NCBI GenBank assembly: GCA_902767175.1
Contig: CACXGH010000112.1
Span: forward strand, 1-16,042
Length of the DNA stretch: 16,042 nucleotides
DNA from: an uncultured Ruminococcus sp.
GTDB lineage: Bacteria; Bacillota; Clostridia; Oscillospirales; Acutalibacteraceae
Reading direction: 5' to 3'
Below are positions 5,512 through 13,411 of the stretch, piece by piece. A program made the position numbers and the translations under genes. The stretch's first letter is position 1. Each line of letters begins with the position of its first letter. Under the pieces are notes generated by a model. That model had not been told where the DNA came from. It ran no database searches and was given only the letters and a program-made list of their open reading frames with translations.

Positions 5512-6192
5512 ATGCCAAAGATATTAATTGCAGACGATGAGCCTGATATAGCTCAGCTTATCGCAAGATATGCCCAGCGTGAGGGCTATGAAATAAAGAG
5601 CGTCGGTGACGGCAGGGAGGCAGTAGATGCCTGCAGGAATGAAGACTTCGATCTTATCGTAATGGACGTCATGATGCCGGATACAGACGGTTTCACAGCC
5701 TGCAGACAGATCCATGAATTCAAGGATATCCCTGTTCTTATGCTCTCTGCAAGAGGTACGGAATATGATAAGCTTTTCGGCTTTGAGGTCGGTGTAGATG
5801 ATTATGTCACAAAACCGTTCTCTCCAAAAGAGCTTATGGCAAGAATAAAGGTTATTATCAAGCGTCACAGTGTCTCCCCTGCTGCTGAAGATAACACAAA
5901 GCTCAGGGCAAACGGAATAGAGCTTGATACTCTTGGGCATGATGTTCGTATTGACGGTGAAAAAACCGAGCTTACAGCAAAGGAATACGGCCTGCTTTTG
6001 TATTTGCTGCAGAATAAGGGAATAGTTCTGTCCAGAGACCGGATACTCGATAAGGTATGGGGATATGATTATTTCGGTGATGACAGAACGGTGGATTGGC
6101 AGATAAAGCTGCTTAGAAACAAACTCGGCAAATACAGGGACAGTATTCACACCATAAGAGGGGTGGGATATAAATTTGAGGACAAGACCTAA
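5512..6192 (+). CDS. OmpR/PhoB-family response regulator
   Basis: The ATG at 5512 follows a GGGGGTG ribosome site at 5500-5506. Residues 1-118 are a receiver domain with acidic pocket D8/D9, phosphoacceptor D52 (VMDVMMPDTDG), S79 and K101 (VTKPFSP). Residues about 130-225 form the winged-helix DNA-binding domain (ELTAKEYGLLLYLL, then DRTVDWQIKLLRNKLG and TIRGVGYKFE). The full length of 226 residues is normal for the family. On phosphorylation by its kinase such a protein dimerises and binds direct repeats near promoters. Its gene overlaps the kinase gene by 17 bp, so the two are translationally coupled. Candidate target sites lie upstream of the lipoprotein gene at 2984-3020. The input signal and regulon are unknown. 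Confidence 0.95.
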   Translation: MPKILIADDEPDIAQLIARYAQREGYEIKSVGDGREAVDACRNEDFDLIVMDVMMPDTDGFTACRQIHEFKDIPVLMLSARGTEYDKLFGFEVGVDDYVTKPFSPKELMARIKVIIKRHSVSPAAEDNTKLRANGIELDTLGHDVRIDGEKTELTAKEYGLLLYLLQNKGIVLSRDRILDKVWGYDYFGDDRTVDWQIKLLRNKLGKYRDSIHTIRGVGYKFEDKT

Positions 6193-7636
6193 ATCGTTCA
6201 GATTCAAGCTGTGGCTTTACTTTATATTATTCACGGCTCTCATTTTTACAGTCCTATGGCTTTTACAGACCGTTTTTCTGCAGAGCTTCTATGACGCTAT
6301 GCTTATAAACAATACAAAATCCGCTGCAGCTAAAATAATGGACTCCGGCTGCAGTGAAAATATCAATGATATTATTGATGAGCTTACACATGATAATTCG
6401 ATACTTGTTTTTATTACGGACGAAAACGGCGGTGTTCTGTTCAGCTCTGATGAATTCAAAGGAATCAAGGACAAGCGAAAACCTGAACAGGAAGCCGATG
6501 AGCCTGATTTTCCACGAGGGGAAAAACCCGGACAGAGAATGCTGAGCTATCGTATGCTGCCGGAAAGATACAATGAATTTCTTGAAAAGCTGAAAAACAG
6601 CGAAAACGGTGAGATACAGTATACTTCCGACAGTGTATTTGTTTACGGTACATATTTCGACTATTACGGCTCAGACGAAAAAGCAGTACTTTATGTAAGC
6701 ACAACGATCGACACGGTAGGACCTTCGGTAAGCATTATCAGCATGCAGCTTGTGTGGGTCACTGCCCTTTCTCTGATAACAGGCTTTATTCTTTCCTGGT
6801 TTATAGCAAAACGGTTTTCCGTACCGCTTGACAGACTGAGCGAAAAGGCAAAAAAGCTCGGAGATAAGGATTACTCTCCGGACTTTCGCAAGGGCTTCTG
6901 TTCTGAGCTTGATGAACTCAATACAACGCTCGACACAACAAACGACAAGCTGATAAAGGCGAGAGATTTTCAGATGGAGCTGCTCGCCAATGTATCACAC
7001 GATCTGAGAACTCCGCTGACAATGATAAAAGGCTATGCCGAGATGATAAGGGACATATCATGGTCTGATGAAAAGCAGTGTGCGTCTGATATTGCGGTAA
7101 TAATAAAAGAATCCGACAGACTGACAGCACTTGTAAATGAGATACTTGAGTACTCAGAACTGCAGACTGACACGGTACAGCCCGAATATGAACCGGTAGA
7201 TCTCAGCTCACTGATATGCCGTGCAGCAGATACCTTTGAAGTACTTTACAAGCCTGAAAAGCTTGTTGTTGAGCGGGATATACAGGACGAAATATTTGTA
7301 AAAGGCAGTACTGCAAGATATGAGAGAGCAGTGTATAATCTTCTTGACAATGCAGTGAGACATACAGGAGACAACAAAACAGTAAAGATCACTCTATCAA
7401 AAACTGCATCTACAGCAAAAATCGAGGTAACGGATTATGGCGCAGGAATACCCGAAAGTGAAGCCGAGCATATATGGGACAGGTATTACACATCACGTCA
7501 GCGGGGCGGAAAAGGAGTTTCAGGACTCGGGCTTGCGATAGTAAAAAAGATAGTTCAGATGTACGGCGGAAAATGCAGTGTTGTCTCAAAGCAGGGACAA
7601 GGAAGCACATTCATAATTACACTGAAAACAGAATAA
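6176..7636 (+). CDS. Membrane sensor histidine kinase
   Basis: A TTG start at 6176 is chosen. It overlaps the end of the regulator gene, is preceded by a purine-rich GAGGGGTGGG stretch about 9 nt upstream, and gives MRTRPKSFRFKLWLYF, a normal basic start before the first membrane helix. In order: transmembrane helix 11-35, an extracytoplasmic region to about 185 with no recognised ligand domain, a second helix 187-210, a HAMP linker, and a HisKA domain with H275 (ANVSHDLRTP). A HATPase domain follows with N box N388/N392 (YNLLDNAVRH), G1 D420-x-G-x-G (VTDYGAGIP) and G2 GVSGLGL. All catalytic motifs are intact over 486 residues. It should phosphorylate the OmpR-type regulator encoded upstream. 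It lies beside surface-protein genes, suggesting an envelope or polysaccharide signal, but this is inference. It is the last gene of this + strand run. Confidence 0.95.
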   Translation: MRTRPKSFRFKLWLYFILFTALIFTVLWLLQTVFLQSFYDAMLINNTKSAAAKIMDSGCSENINDIIDELTHDNSILVFITDENGGVLFSSDEFKGIKDKRKPEQEADEPDFPRGEKPGQRMLSYRMLPERYNEFLEKLKNSENGEIQYTSDSVFVYGTYFDYYGSDEKAVLYVSTTIDTVGPSVSIISMQLVWVTALSLITGFILSWFIAKRFSVPLDRLSEKAKKLGDKDYSPDFRKGFCSELDELNTTLDTTNDKLIKARDFQMELLANVSHDLRTPLTMIKGYAEMIRDISWSDEKQCASDIAVIIKESDRLTALVNEILEYSELQTDTVQPEYEPVDLSSLICRAADTFEVLYKPEKLVVERDIQDEIFVKGSTARYERAVYNLLDNAVRHTGDNKTVKITLSKTASTAKIEVTDYGAGIPESEAEHIWDRYYTSRQRGGKGVSGLGLAIVKKIVQMYGGKCSVVSKQGQGSTFIITLKTE

Positions 7637-7639
7637 AAA

Positions 7640-7677
7640 CAAGGCACGGTATTCTCAACTGAGTCTGCCGTGCCTTG
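7640..7677. terminator. Shared hairpin between convergent kinase and flavodoxin genes
   Basis: CAAGGCACGG (7640-7649) pairs with CCGTGCCTTG (7668-7677), 10 bp. On the minus strand it is followed directly by TTTTT, so it is a good terminator for the flavodoxin lipoprotein gene. On the plus strand the T-rich run comes later and is weaker. It starts 4 nt after the kinase stop codon. Confidence 0.8.
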
Positions 7678-7698
7678 ATCTATTATTCGCTTTTTTAT

Positions 7699-8412
7699 TT
7701 ATGAGTTAACAGCTTTTTCTGCCCATGATTTTAATTCAGCTTCTGCTTCATCACCGCTGAATCTTCTGCCCTCAACCCAATTTCCTTGTCCAGTAAGCTC
7801 TGCAAGCTTCTTTGCGCTGTCCCCTATATCAGACTTAAGAGACGTGCAGAACGGTACAACAGTAATCCCGCTGAGATCATGTGTCTCGACAAATGTACTC
7901 ATTATACGGGGAGCTTCTTCCCACCAGATAGGATATCCGAGATAAATTGTCTTATACGAATTTAAATTCTTTATATTATCCTCGATCTCGGGTCTTGCTG
8001 CGGGGTCGTCCATTTCCTTGTTAGCACGGCTGTCCGAGTCATGCACATTGAGGTCATAGTCCTGATACTGCACTTTGGGAATTATCTCATAAATATCGGC
8101 ATCTATAGCCGCCGCAAGCTTCTGCGCTGTTTTCATGGTTTCTCCCGTTACAGAAAAATATAATACAAGCGTCTCGCTTTCAGGCTCAGTCTGAGACTGC
8201 TCTGTTTTCTTTTTTACATGAAAGTTCGTAAGCCCTCTTTCAGAACCTGATTGATCCTTGGAGACTTCTGAGCTTTGTTCTGACGTATCGGAAGCCTCAC
8301 TTACGGCACTTTGCGCCTTGCTGCTCTGCTGTCCTCCGTCCGAGCACCCTGTAATGCAAACTGCTATGAAAACAATCAGCATAAGTACGGTAATAGTCCT
8401 GATTTTTCTCAT
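7699..8412 (-). CDS. Flavodoxin-domain lipoprotein
   Basis: The 237-residue product begins with a lipoprotein signal peptide ending at Cys23 (CITGC), followed by a Ser/Glu/Gln-rich linker to about residue 78. Residues 80-235 resemble a flavodoxin of the Flavodoxin_4 type. The phosphate-binding loop is YFSVTGETMKTA (85-96), GYPIWWEEAPRIM (159-171) matches the 60s-loop region, and PFCTSLKSDIGDS (187-199) matches the 90s-loop region. It probably binds FMN outside the cell membrane and carries electrons to an unknown partner. The start ATG at 8412 is preceded on its strand by GGGGCGGAG, and a near-consensus promoter lies just upstream. It is transcribed alone, convergent with the sensor kinase gene. 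Cofactor binding and exposure on the outer face are inferred from motifs and signal peptide only. Confidence 0.88.
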   Translation of the reverse strand: MRKIRTITVLMLIVFIAVCITGCSDGGQQSSKAQSAVSEASDTSEQSSEVSKDQSGSERGLTNFHVKKKTEQSQTEPESETLVLYFSVTGETMKTAQKLAAAIDADIYEIIPKVQYQDYDLNVHDSDSRANKEMDDPAARPEIEDNIKNLNSYKTIYLGYPIWWEEAPRIMSTFVETHDLSGITVVPFCTSLKSDIGDSAKKLAELTGQGNWVEGRRFSGDEAEAELKSWAEKAVNS

Positions 8413-8454
8413 CGGCTCCGCCCCTTTGTTTTTTTCACCATCCGGTCGATATCA

Positions 8455-8483
8455 ATTATATCATAATGTACTTCTGATGTAAA
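8455..8483 (-). promoter_or_regulatory. Promoter of the flavodoxin lipoprotein gene
   Basis: On the minus strand, TTTACA (8483-8478) and TATAAT (8460-8455) have a 17-bp spacer. A 6-bp inverted repeat at 8482-8496 (ACCGTT/AACGGT) abuts the -35 box. It could be an operator or a weak terminator for the zinc-ribbon gene. Confidence 0.75.
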
Positions 8484-8532
8484 CCGTTAACAACGGTGAG
8501 CTTTTTCACCTCTTTTGTACAAATCAAAAAGC

Positions 8533-9252
8533 TTAATCGAAATCACTGTCATTGTCAAAGCCTATTCCGTAACCGCTGCCGTATGTATTGCGGTAATCCT
8601 CTTCGCCGTAGCCGGTATGTACAGCATCATCACCGAATCCGTTAAAAACGGAATCCTGTGCAGAAAAGTCTATCGGACCTCTGTTTCTGCGATTTTGTAA
8701 GAGATTGGGATTAGTCAGAACCGAACGGCAGTACGGGCAGACTGTAGTATCCGTATTATCATCAAGCGGAGCACCGCAGTTAGGGCATTTTAATGCTACA
8801 TGAGTACTTCCTGCATTTGCCTGTATATTACCGTTTCCGCTGCCGTTTATATTTATCTGAGACGGGTAACTGAAGTTTCCCGCAGAAGCGCCGCCGTGAA
8901 CATTGCTGCCGTAAGGCGGAATACTTCCTCCCTGCATATTGTTTCCATAGCCCATAGGCTGCTGTGAACCGCCGTACGGTGTGCCGTTCATACCGATCTG
9001 ATTATTGCCGTATCCGTTTGGCTGCTGCATACCCTGATATGTATTATTTACATGACTGCTGTTCAGCGTTTTGGATATGACCACAAGAACTGCTATGACA
9101 GCGGCTATAATTACAGGAATTAAAATTACCATTACCGGAAACCCTCCTGAGCCGCTGTCGTCAGCTGCAGCATAGCAATTCAGTGAAGCAAAAGCAGTCA
9201 TAAGCATAAAAATAGCCGAACAATAAAATATTTTTATCAATTTCTTTTTCAT
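8533..9252 (-). CDS. Membrane-anchored zinc-ribbon protein with Gly/Asn/Tyr-rich linker
   Basis: I choose ATG 9252 over an in-frame GTG at 9261, because AGGTGG at 9263-9258 ends 5 nt before the ATG and would overlap the GTG. The 239-residue product starts with a signal-like hydrophobic segment (about 5-30). A short acidic/Gly stretch (ADDSGSGG) and a strong transmembrane helix (about 39-60) follow. A long Gly/Asn/Gln/Tyr-rich linker (about 65-140) with repeated YGNN and PYG blocks leads to a zinc ribbon with two CPxC pairs (CPNCGAPLDDN, then CPYC, near 156-175). The tail is acidic with GYG repeats. If the first segment is cleaved, the zinc ribbon would lie in the cytoplasm. No catalytic domain is recognised. 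Zinc-ribbon membrane proteins of this sort are common in Firmicutes, but their roles are largely unknown. Confidence 0.85.
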   Translation of the reverse strand: MKKKLIKIFYCSAIFMLMTAFASLNCYAAADDSGSGGFPVMVILIPVIIAAVIAVLVVISKTLNSSHVNNTYQGMQQPNGYGNNQIGMNGTPYGGSQQPMGYGNNMQGGSIPPYGSNVHGGASAGNFSYPSQININGSGNGNIQANAGSTHVALKCPNCGAPLDDNTDTTVCPYCRSVLTNPNLLQNRRNRGPIDFSAQDSVFNGFGDDAVHTGYGEEDYRNTYGSGYGIGFDNDSDFD

Positions 9253-9284
9253 TTCTTCCACCTGCCGAGGATTTATATATAACG

Positions 9285-9290
9285 ATTATA
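9285..9290 (-). promoter_or_regulatory. Possible -10 box for the zinc-ribbon gene
   Basis: A perfect TATAAT is read on the minus strand 33 bp before the start codon. No -35 close to consensus lies 16-18 bp upstream, so an activator may be needed or this may be chance in AT-rich DNA. The remaining 9291-9376 contains an AT-rich 8-bp inverted repeat (9313-9320/9330-9337) and no convincing terminator for cls. Confidence 0.3.
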
Positions 9291-9376
9291 TCGCATTCTG
9301 TAATAATACAGAGTAATAATTATCCGATTATTATTACCGAAAAGTAGGATCATTTTTTGCCTTCATTAAGCGCAGG

Positions 9377-10963
9377 TCACATCATAGGAGCGACAAGCTT
9401 TAGCAGACTTCCTCTGGCTTTATAGGAGAATTTCTCGCCTGCAATAGTCTCAGGTGTCACCTCTGAGCATTTTTCAAGCGTTTTTTGGAAGTCCTCTTCT
9501 ATTTCGGAAATACAGCTTGTGCCGTACATATAAGTAGCACACTCAAAGTGATGATACAGACTGCGGTAATCAAGATTAATAGTTCCTACAACTGCTTTAA
9601 CGTTATCGCTTACAAATATCTTTGCATGGACAAAGCCGGGGGTATACTCATATATTTTTATCCCCTCCTTGATAAGATACTTATAGTGTGACTTTGCAAG
9701 GGCAAAAGCCGATTTCTTATCGGGTATTCCGGGAAGTATCAGTTTTACGTCAACACCTCTCTGTGCGGCGAATTTCAATGCTGACTCAAGCTCATTGTCA
9801 AGTATAAGATAAGGAGTCATTATATGAACATAGCCTTTGGCACGGCTGAGAATATCTATATATACGCTCTCCCCGACCTTATACCCGTCAAGCGGTGAAT
9901 CCGCATAGGGTATAACATAGCCGTCACTTTCAGCCGGCTGTGAAAGATTCAGGAATTCGTCCCACTGCTCCTCTGTTTCGGTAAGATTCCACATCTGAAG
10001 GAACATCAAAGTAAAGCTGTCGACCGCACTGCCCTTAAGCATGACTGCCGTATCCTTCCAATGCCCGAAACGCTCTCTTTTATTTATATACTCATCAGCA
10101 AGATTGACTCCGCCGTTAAATGCGACCTGTCCGTCAATTACAAGTATTTTTCTGTGGTCACGGTAATTATAATGAGTAGAAAGGAACGGATACAGCTTAG
10201 AAAAAGCCTTGCATCTGATACCTAGCTTTGCAAGCCTTTTGGGGTAATCGGAGGATAATGTTGAAATTTCGCACATACCGTCATACATAACACGGACATC
10301 AACACCCTGAGCGGCTTTATCTGCGAGAATTTTAAGTATTCTTCCCCACATATAGCCCTCGTCTATTATGAAATATTCCATAAAGATAAATTTCTCGGCT
10401 TTTTTCAGTTCCTCAAGCATGGCTTCAAACTTATTTTCACCGAGCGGAAAGAATTTTACCTGTGTGTTTCTGTAAAGCGGATAGCAGCCTGTAAGATTGA
10501 TAAAATGGCACAGATCGTCCGTTGCGGACAAGACAATCTCAGGTTTTTTCATAACTTCATCTTCCTGTACAAGCTTTCCTTTCGTTTCTTTTACAGTTTC
10601 ACGAAGTCTGCGGCTAAGCTTTCTGTGACCTATTTCCTTTTCATTGCACCATAGCAGAACGGATATAGGAATAGGAAAAATCATCATCAGTACCAGCCAT
10701 GTCAGCTTTGCAGTCGCATCCATATCGCTTCTGAACAGATACAGCAGCATTGCAATATTAAATATCATAGCTCCTGCCGTAAGCATTTCCGTTCCTTCAT
10801 CAATCAGCATAAATGCAAATACTATCAGCAGCACCTGAAGCAAAAGCATGAGAGCAGTTATTCCGAATCTGCTGAAAACTATTCTCAGCAAACCTTTTTT
10901 TCTTTTTTTCATCAGGCGAATAACTTCGGGATCATCGCTCAGATCATTTTTTTTCTTCTTCAA
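9377..10963 (-). CDS. cls: Cardiolipin synthase (phospholipase D family)
   Basis: The start is a TTG at 10963 with AAGGGG 8 nt upstream on the same strand. No ATG fits, and the basic MKKKKND start is typical. The 528 residues have N-terminal membrane helices (about 26-54, 61-77 and 83-104; the last two match the PLDNc region). Two phospholipase D domains follow: HKD motif 1 is H270-x-K272-x4-D277 (DHRKILVIDG), with the NGGVN partner motif, and HKD motif 2 is H446-x-K448-x4-D453 (FVHAKIFVSD), followed by GTINLDYRS. Bacterial Cls of this kind joins two phosphatidylglycerol molecules into cardiolipin and releases glycerol at the membrane. Length and motifs are complete. It is separated from the upstream vanZ-like gene by 78 bp containing a terminator-like hairpin and a tiny ORF. 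A minor possibility is a relative with another phospholipid-transfer role. Confidence 0.93.
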   Translation of the reverse strand: MKKKKNDLSDDPEVIRLMKKRKKGLLRIVFSRFGITALMLLLQVLLIVFAFMLIDEGTEMLTAGAMIFNIAMLLYLFRSDMDATAKLTWLVLMMIFPIPISVLLWCNEKEIGHRKLSRRLRETVKETKGKLVQEDEVMKKPEIVLSATDDLCHFINLTGCYPLYRNTQVKFFPLGENKFEAMLEELKKAEKFIFMEYFIIDEGYMWGRILKILADKAAQGVDVRVMYDGMCEISTLSSDYPKRLAKLGIRCKAFSKLYPFLSTHYNYRDHRKILVIDGQVAFNGGVNLADEYINKRERFGHWKDTAVMLKGSAVDSFTLMFLQMWNLTETEEQWDEFLNLSQPAESDGYVIPYADSPLDGYKVGESVYIDILSRAKGYVHIMTPYLILDNELESALKFAAQRGVDVKLILPGIPDKKSAFALAKSHYKYLIKEGIKIYEYTPGFVHAKIFVSDNVKAVVGTINLDYRSLYHHFECATYMYGTSCISEIEEDFQKTLEKCSEVTPETIAGEKFSYKARGSLLKLVAPMM

Positions 10964-10992
10964 TTTACCAGCCCCTTCGGTTATTTATCGTC

Positions 10993-11028
10993 AAAAATCA
11001 GTATCTTACCCCGAATGGGGAGAATACT
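10993..11028 (-). terminator. Terminator or attenuator between vanZ-like gene and cls
   Basis: On the minus strand an imperfect hairpin (AGTAT/ATACT outer stem, CCCC-ATTC-GGGG apex, 11028-11000) is followed by GATTTTT. It would end the hprK-to-vanZ operon or reduce read-through into cls. A 12-codon ORF with its own ribosome site runs through the hairpin, so attenuation is conceivable. Confidence 0.55.
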
Positions 11029-11036
11029 GCTTTCAT
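10998..11036 (-). CDS. Possible 12-codon leader ORF upstream of cls
   Basis: ATG at 11036 is preceded by AAGGAG (11051-11046) with a 9-nt gap and encodes MKAVFSPFGVRY, then stops at 10998-11000. The coding bases include both arms of the terminator-like hairpin, so ribosomes on this ORF would melt it. The ribosome site also lies in the end of the vanZ-like gene. The peptide has no run of one amino acid, so a classical amino-acid sensor is not indicated. It is too short to exclude coincidence. Confidence 0.25.
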   Translation of the reverse strand: MKAVFSPFGVRY

Positions 11037-11041
11037 TTTAT

Positions 11042-11584
11042 TCATCTCCTTCTGCAAATGACACGGTAAATCAGATATCCTATAGCAGCTCCCGCAGTAT
11101 TAAGCAGCAAGTCGTCAACATCTGTTGTCCTTTCGAGCGGTATCTGTACGGTTTCTATAACAAGAGATAAATAAAACGCATATGCTGTACTCCTCAGAAA
11201 GCTTTTCCGGAAAAGATATCCTATAAAAATACCTACAGGAATGAAAATCCCGATATTTCCGATCACATTGAATATAAATGCCCTGCGTGAAAACGATGTG
11301 CTGTTTATGTCTGTAAGCTGCGATATAATTATCTGAAACGGTATAAGCTTTATTTCATTCTGTCCGCTGTTCATGATGAAAGTCTGTGTAAACAGCAGTA
11401 TGAGAAATGCAAAGAAGCCATACATCACAAGCTCACGAACAGGATCGGTTCTGTCAGCAAGCGTCTTTCTTCTGAGCTGCGACAGAAACAGCATTCTGAC
11501 GAACGCACATAAAGGCAAGAAAATCAGCAGAAGAGGCACTCCGTCTGAGAGAAACCTGTACAGATATAAGACAATGCTCTTCAT
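11042..11584 (-). CDS. VanZ-like family membrane protein
   Basis: The 180-residue protein has several hydrophobic helices (about 14-33, 52-70, 100-125, 130-146 and 160-174). It also has the VanZ-domain pattern: a polar NVIGNIGIFIPVGIFIGY, a later LVIETVQIPLERTTDVDDLLLNTAGAAIGYL, and a basic C terminus. VanZ proteins are small polytopic membrane proteins; the founding member gives low-level teicoplanin resistance, but most relatives, including this one, have no known substrate. Its ATG at 11584-11582 overlaps the whiA TGA (ATGA), so it is translationally coupled to whiA. It is the last gene of the hprK operon before the terminator-like hairpin. Nothing links it to a vancomycin resistance cluster here. 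Confidence 0.88.
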   Translation of the reverse strand: MKSIVLYLYRFLSDGVPLLLIFLPLCAFVRMLFLSQLRRKTLADRTDPVRELVMYGFFAFLILLFTQTFIMNSGQNEIKLIPFQIIISQLTDINSTSFSRRAFIFNVIGNIGIFIPVGIFIGYLFRKSFLRSTAYAFYLSLVIETVQIPLERTTDVDDLLLNTAGAAIGYLIYRVICRRR

Positions 11585-12507
11585 TTGCCCTCAAGCTCCT
11601 CTGCTATTGCCATAATGCGCTGCAGACGGTGATTAACCCCGGAACGGCTTATCGGCACGGGAAGAGCCTGCCCCAGCTCTCTTAAGTTGAATTCGGGGTG
11701 CTCGAGGCGTAAACTCGCTATCGCCTTCAGATCATCAGGCAGAGATGAAAGACCTCTCTTTTCGCTGATAAGCTCTATGGCAATAAGCTGCTTTGCAGAT
11801 GCGTTTGCAGTTTTGTTGAGGTTTGCAGTCTCTGAATTTATCTTTCGGTTGACCCTGTTGCGGACGGACTTCATCATTCTGCTCTGCATGATATTCAGCG
11901 CTGACATTGGTGCGCCTATATATGTTAGCATATCCTCTATTTTGTCACTGCCCTTTATATATACGACATAGCTGCCCTTTCTGACGACTGTTCTCGGCTC
12001 TGCGTTTATTTCCTCAATTTCAGAAATAAGCCTTTCAAGGTCAGCTGCAAGATTTTTGTGCGAAACCGCAAATTCAAGATGATAGTCCTTATCAGGATCG
12101 GAAACACTTCCGCAGACAAGGAACACACCTCTCAGAAAGCAGGCTGTGCAGCCTTCTCCGTCTATATTTGCCCTGTTTATTCTCAGACTCGGGGTGTCGG
12201 AGCGATGCCCGAACATATCAAACACCTTGGCGCAGTCGTTTTTATCAGGCACAGAAAGATTATAGATACTCCTTTCCGTTCCACGCCTTGTAAGCTTAAC
12301 ATTTAGCTCAACAATAATACCTGCAAGTGAAGAAAGCTGCTCAGAAAAGGCATTTGCAGCATGACGAGACTCTGTTGTCAGAGCTATTGCGTTTCGGCTG
12401 AACACCTTGGAAAAAAGCAGCATACCGTAGACCATGGCGGTTTTCTGCTCATCGCTCTCTAATTCCGCAGAGCAAAGCGCCTCCTTGGTTTCCTTTGAAA
12501 ATGACAT
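11581..12507 (-). CDS. whiA: WhiA-family DNA-binding regulator
   Basis: I place the start at ATG 12507, giving MSFSKETKEAL, which matches the family's usual MSF-x2-ETK beginning; GGTGAT precedes it by 4 nt. A GTG at 12516 with AAAGGA upstream is the alternative and would add three residues. The 308-residue protein has the LAGLIDADG-like N-terminal domain (CFLRGVFLVCGSVSDPDKDYHLEF around 125-148) and a C-terminal helix-turn-helix (LRELGQALPVPISRSGVNHRLQRI). WhiA is known in Gram-positive bacteria as a sporulation-division transcription factor in Streptomyces and a nucleoid or division-linked protein in Bacillus; the fold descends from homing endonucleases but has lost nuclease activity. It follows rapZ by only 11 nt. 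The yvcK gene that often separates them is absent. Confidence 0.93.
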   Translation of the reverse strand: MSFSKETKEALCSAELESDEQKTAMVYGMLLFSKVFSRNAIALTTESRHAANAFSEQLSSLAGIIVELNVKLTRRGTERSIYNLSVPDKNDCAKVFDMFGHRSDTPSLRINRANIDGEGCTACFLRGVFLVCGSVSDPDKDYHLEFAVSHKNLAADLERLISEIEEINAEPRTVVRKGSYVVYIKGSDKIEDMLTYIGAPMSALNIMQSRMMKSVRNRVNRKINSETANLNKTANASAKQLIAIELISEKRGLSSLPDDLKAIASLRLEHPEFNLRELGQALPVPISRSGVNHRLQRIMAIAEELEGK

Positions 12508-12518
12508 ATTTATCACCG

Positions 12519-13382
12519 CTAATCCTTTGCAATATCTCTATGGTGAACTATTACTCTCTGCCTTGAGTCTAAAATATGCTTATACAGCACCCTTGTAAGA
12601 GTTACGGATCTGTGCTTTCCGCCTGTACAACCTACAGCGATAACAAGCTGGCTCTTACCCTCAGAAAGATACAGCGGAAGTGAATAATCCACAAGGGATA
12701 TCATTCTTTCGGCATAGCCCTTTGACTGCTCAAAGCTCATAACATAGTCAAACACACAGGCTTCAAGTCCCGTATGACGTTTAAGCTCGGGTATATAGAA
12801 CGGATTTGGCAGACAGCGGACATCGAATACAAGATCCGCCTCTGACGGGATACCGTATTTAAATCCGAATGAAAGACAGGTAACAGTCATTCCGAGGGCT
12901 GCATTTCCCAAAAACAGAGCGGAAATTCTTTCTCTAAGCTGAGAGCCTGAAAGCAGGGACGTATCAATAACATAATCGGCACGGGCTTTAACCTGCATAA
13001 GCAAGCTTCTCTCAAGTATGACTGCTTTTTCCGTTGAGCCTTTGCTGACATCATAAAGAGGGTGCTTTCTTCTTGTCTCCTTGAATCTGCGCAGAAGAAC
13101 ATCGTCACGGGCGTCAAGAAAAAGTATCTTATACTTCTTATTGGACGACCTGAGGTCGTCAAGAGCTTCAAAAAGGTCGTCAAAAACGTCACCGGCTCTT
13201 ACATCTGTTACAACGGCTACTTTTTTCAAATGCTCATCAGATGATTTCTCGCACAGATCGTAGAATGTCGGCAGAAGTGTCGGCGGGATATTATCCACAC
13301 AATAATAACCGATATCCTCCATGTTTCTCATAGCAACTGATTTTCCTGCACCCGAAAGTCCCGTTATAATAATAAATTCCAT
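12519..13382 (-). CDS. rapZ: RapZ/YvcJ-family P-loop nucleotide-binding protein
   Basis: The 287-residue protein begins MEFIIITGLSGAGKS, with the Walker A motif at 8-15. CVDNIPPTLLP (28-38) and VVTDVRAG (57-64) follow in the order expected for the N-terminal kinase-like domain. The C-terminal domain has DVRCLPNPFY and GCTGGKHRSV (251-260), which are diagnostic. In Escherichia coli RapZ binds small RNAs controlling glucosamine-6-phosphate synthase. Bacillus YvcJ has nucleotide hydrolysis activity and affects competence, and its RNA role is less clear. It is cytoplasmic. The gene lies 29 bp after murB and ends almost at the whiA start, so the group is one transcript. Confidence 0.95.
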   Translation of the reverse strand: MEFIIITGLSGAGKSVAMRNMEDIGYYCVDNIPPTLLPTFYDLCEKSSDEHLKKVAVVTDVRAGDVFDDLFEALDDLRSSNKKYKILFLDARDDVLLRRFKETRRKHPLYDVSKGSTEKAVILERSLLMQVKARADYVIDTSLLSGSQLRERISALFLGNAALGMTVTCLSFGFKYGIPSEADLVFDVRCLPNPFYIPELKRHTGLEACVFDYVMSFEQSKGYAERMISLVDYSLPLYLSEGKSQLVIAVGCTGGKHRSVTLTRVLYKHILDSRQRVIVHHRDIAKD

Positions 13383-13411
13383 AAAATCTCACCTTAAACC
13401 TTGCTGAAATA

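Noticed and set aside
5524..6207. 227-codon minus-strand ORF opposite the response regulator
   Set aside because: It is a shadow of the regulator gene: no ribosome site and no recognisable domain, and the plus-strand frame has complete receiver and winged-helix motifs.
11042..11584. Part of a glycopeptide-resistance cluster
   Set aside because: No vanH, vanA, vanX or vanS/R neighbours are present. VanZ-like proteins are widespread and mostly unrelated to resistance.
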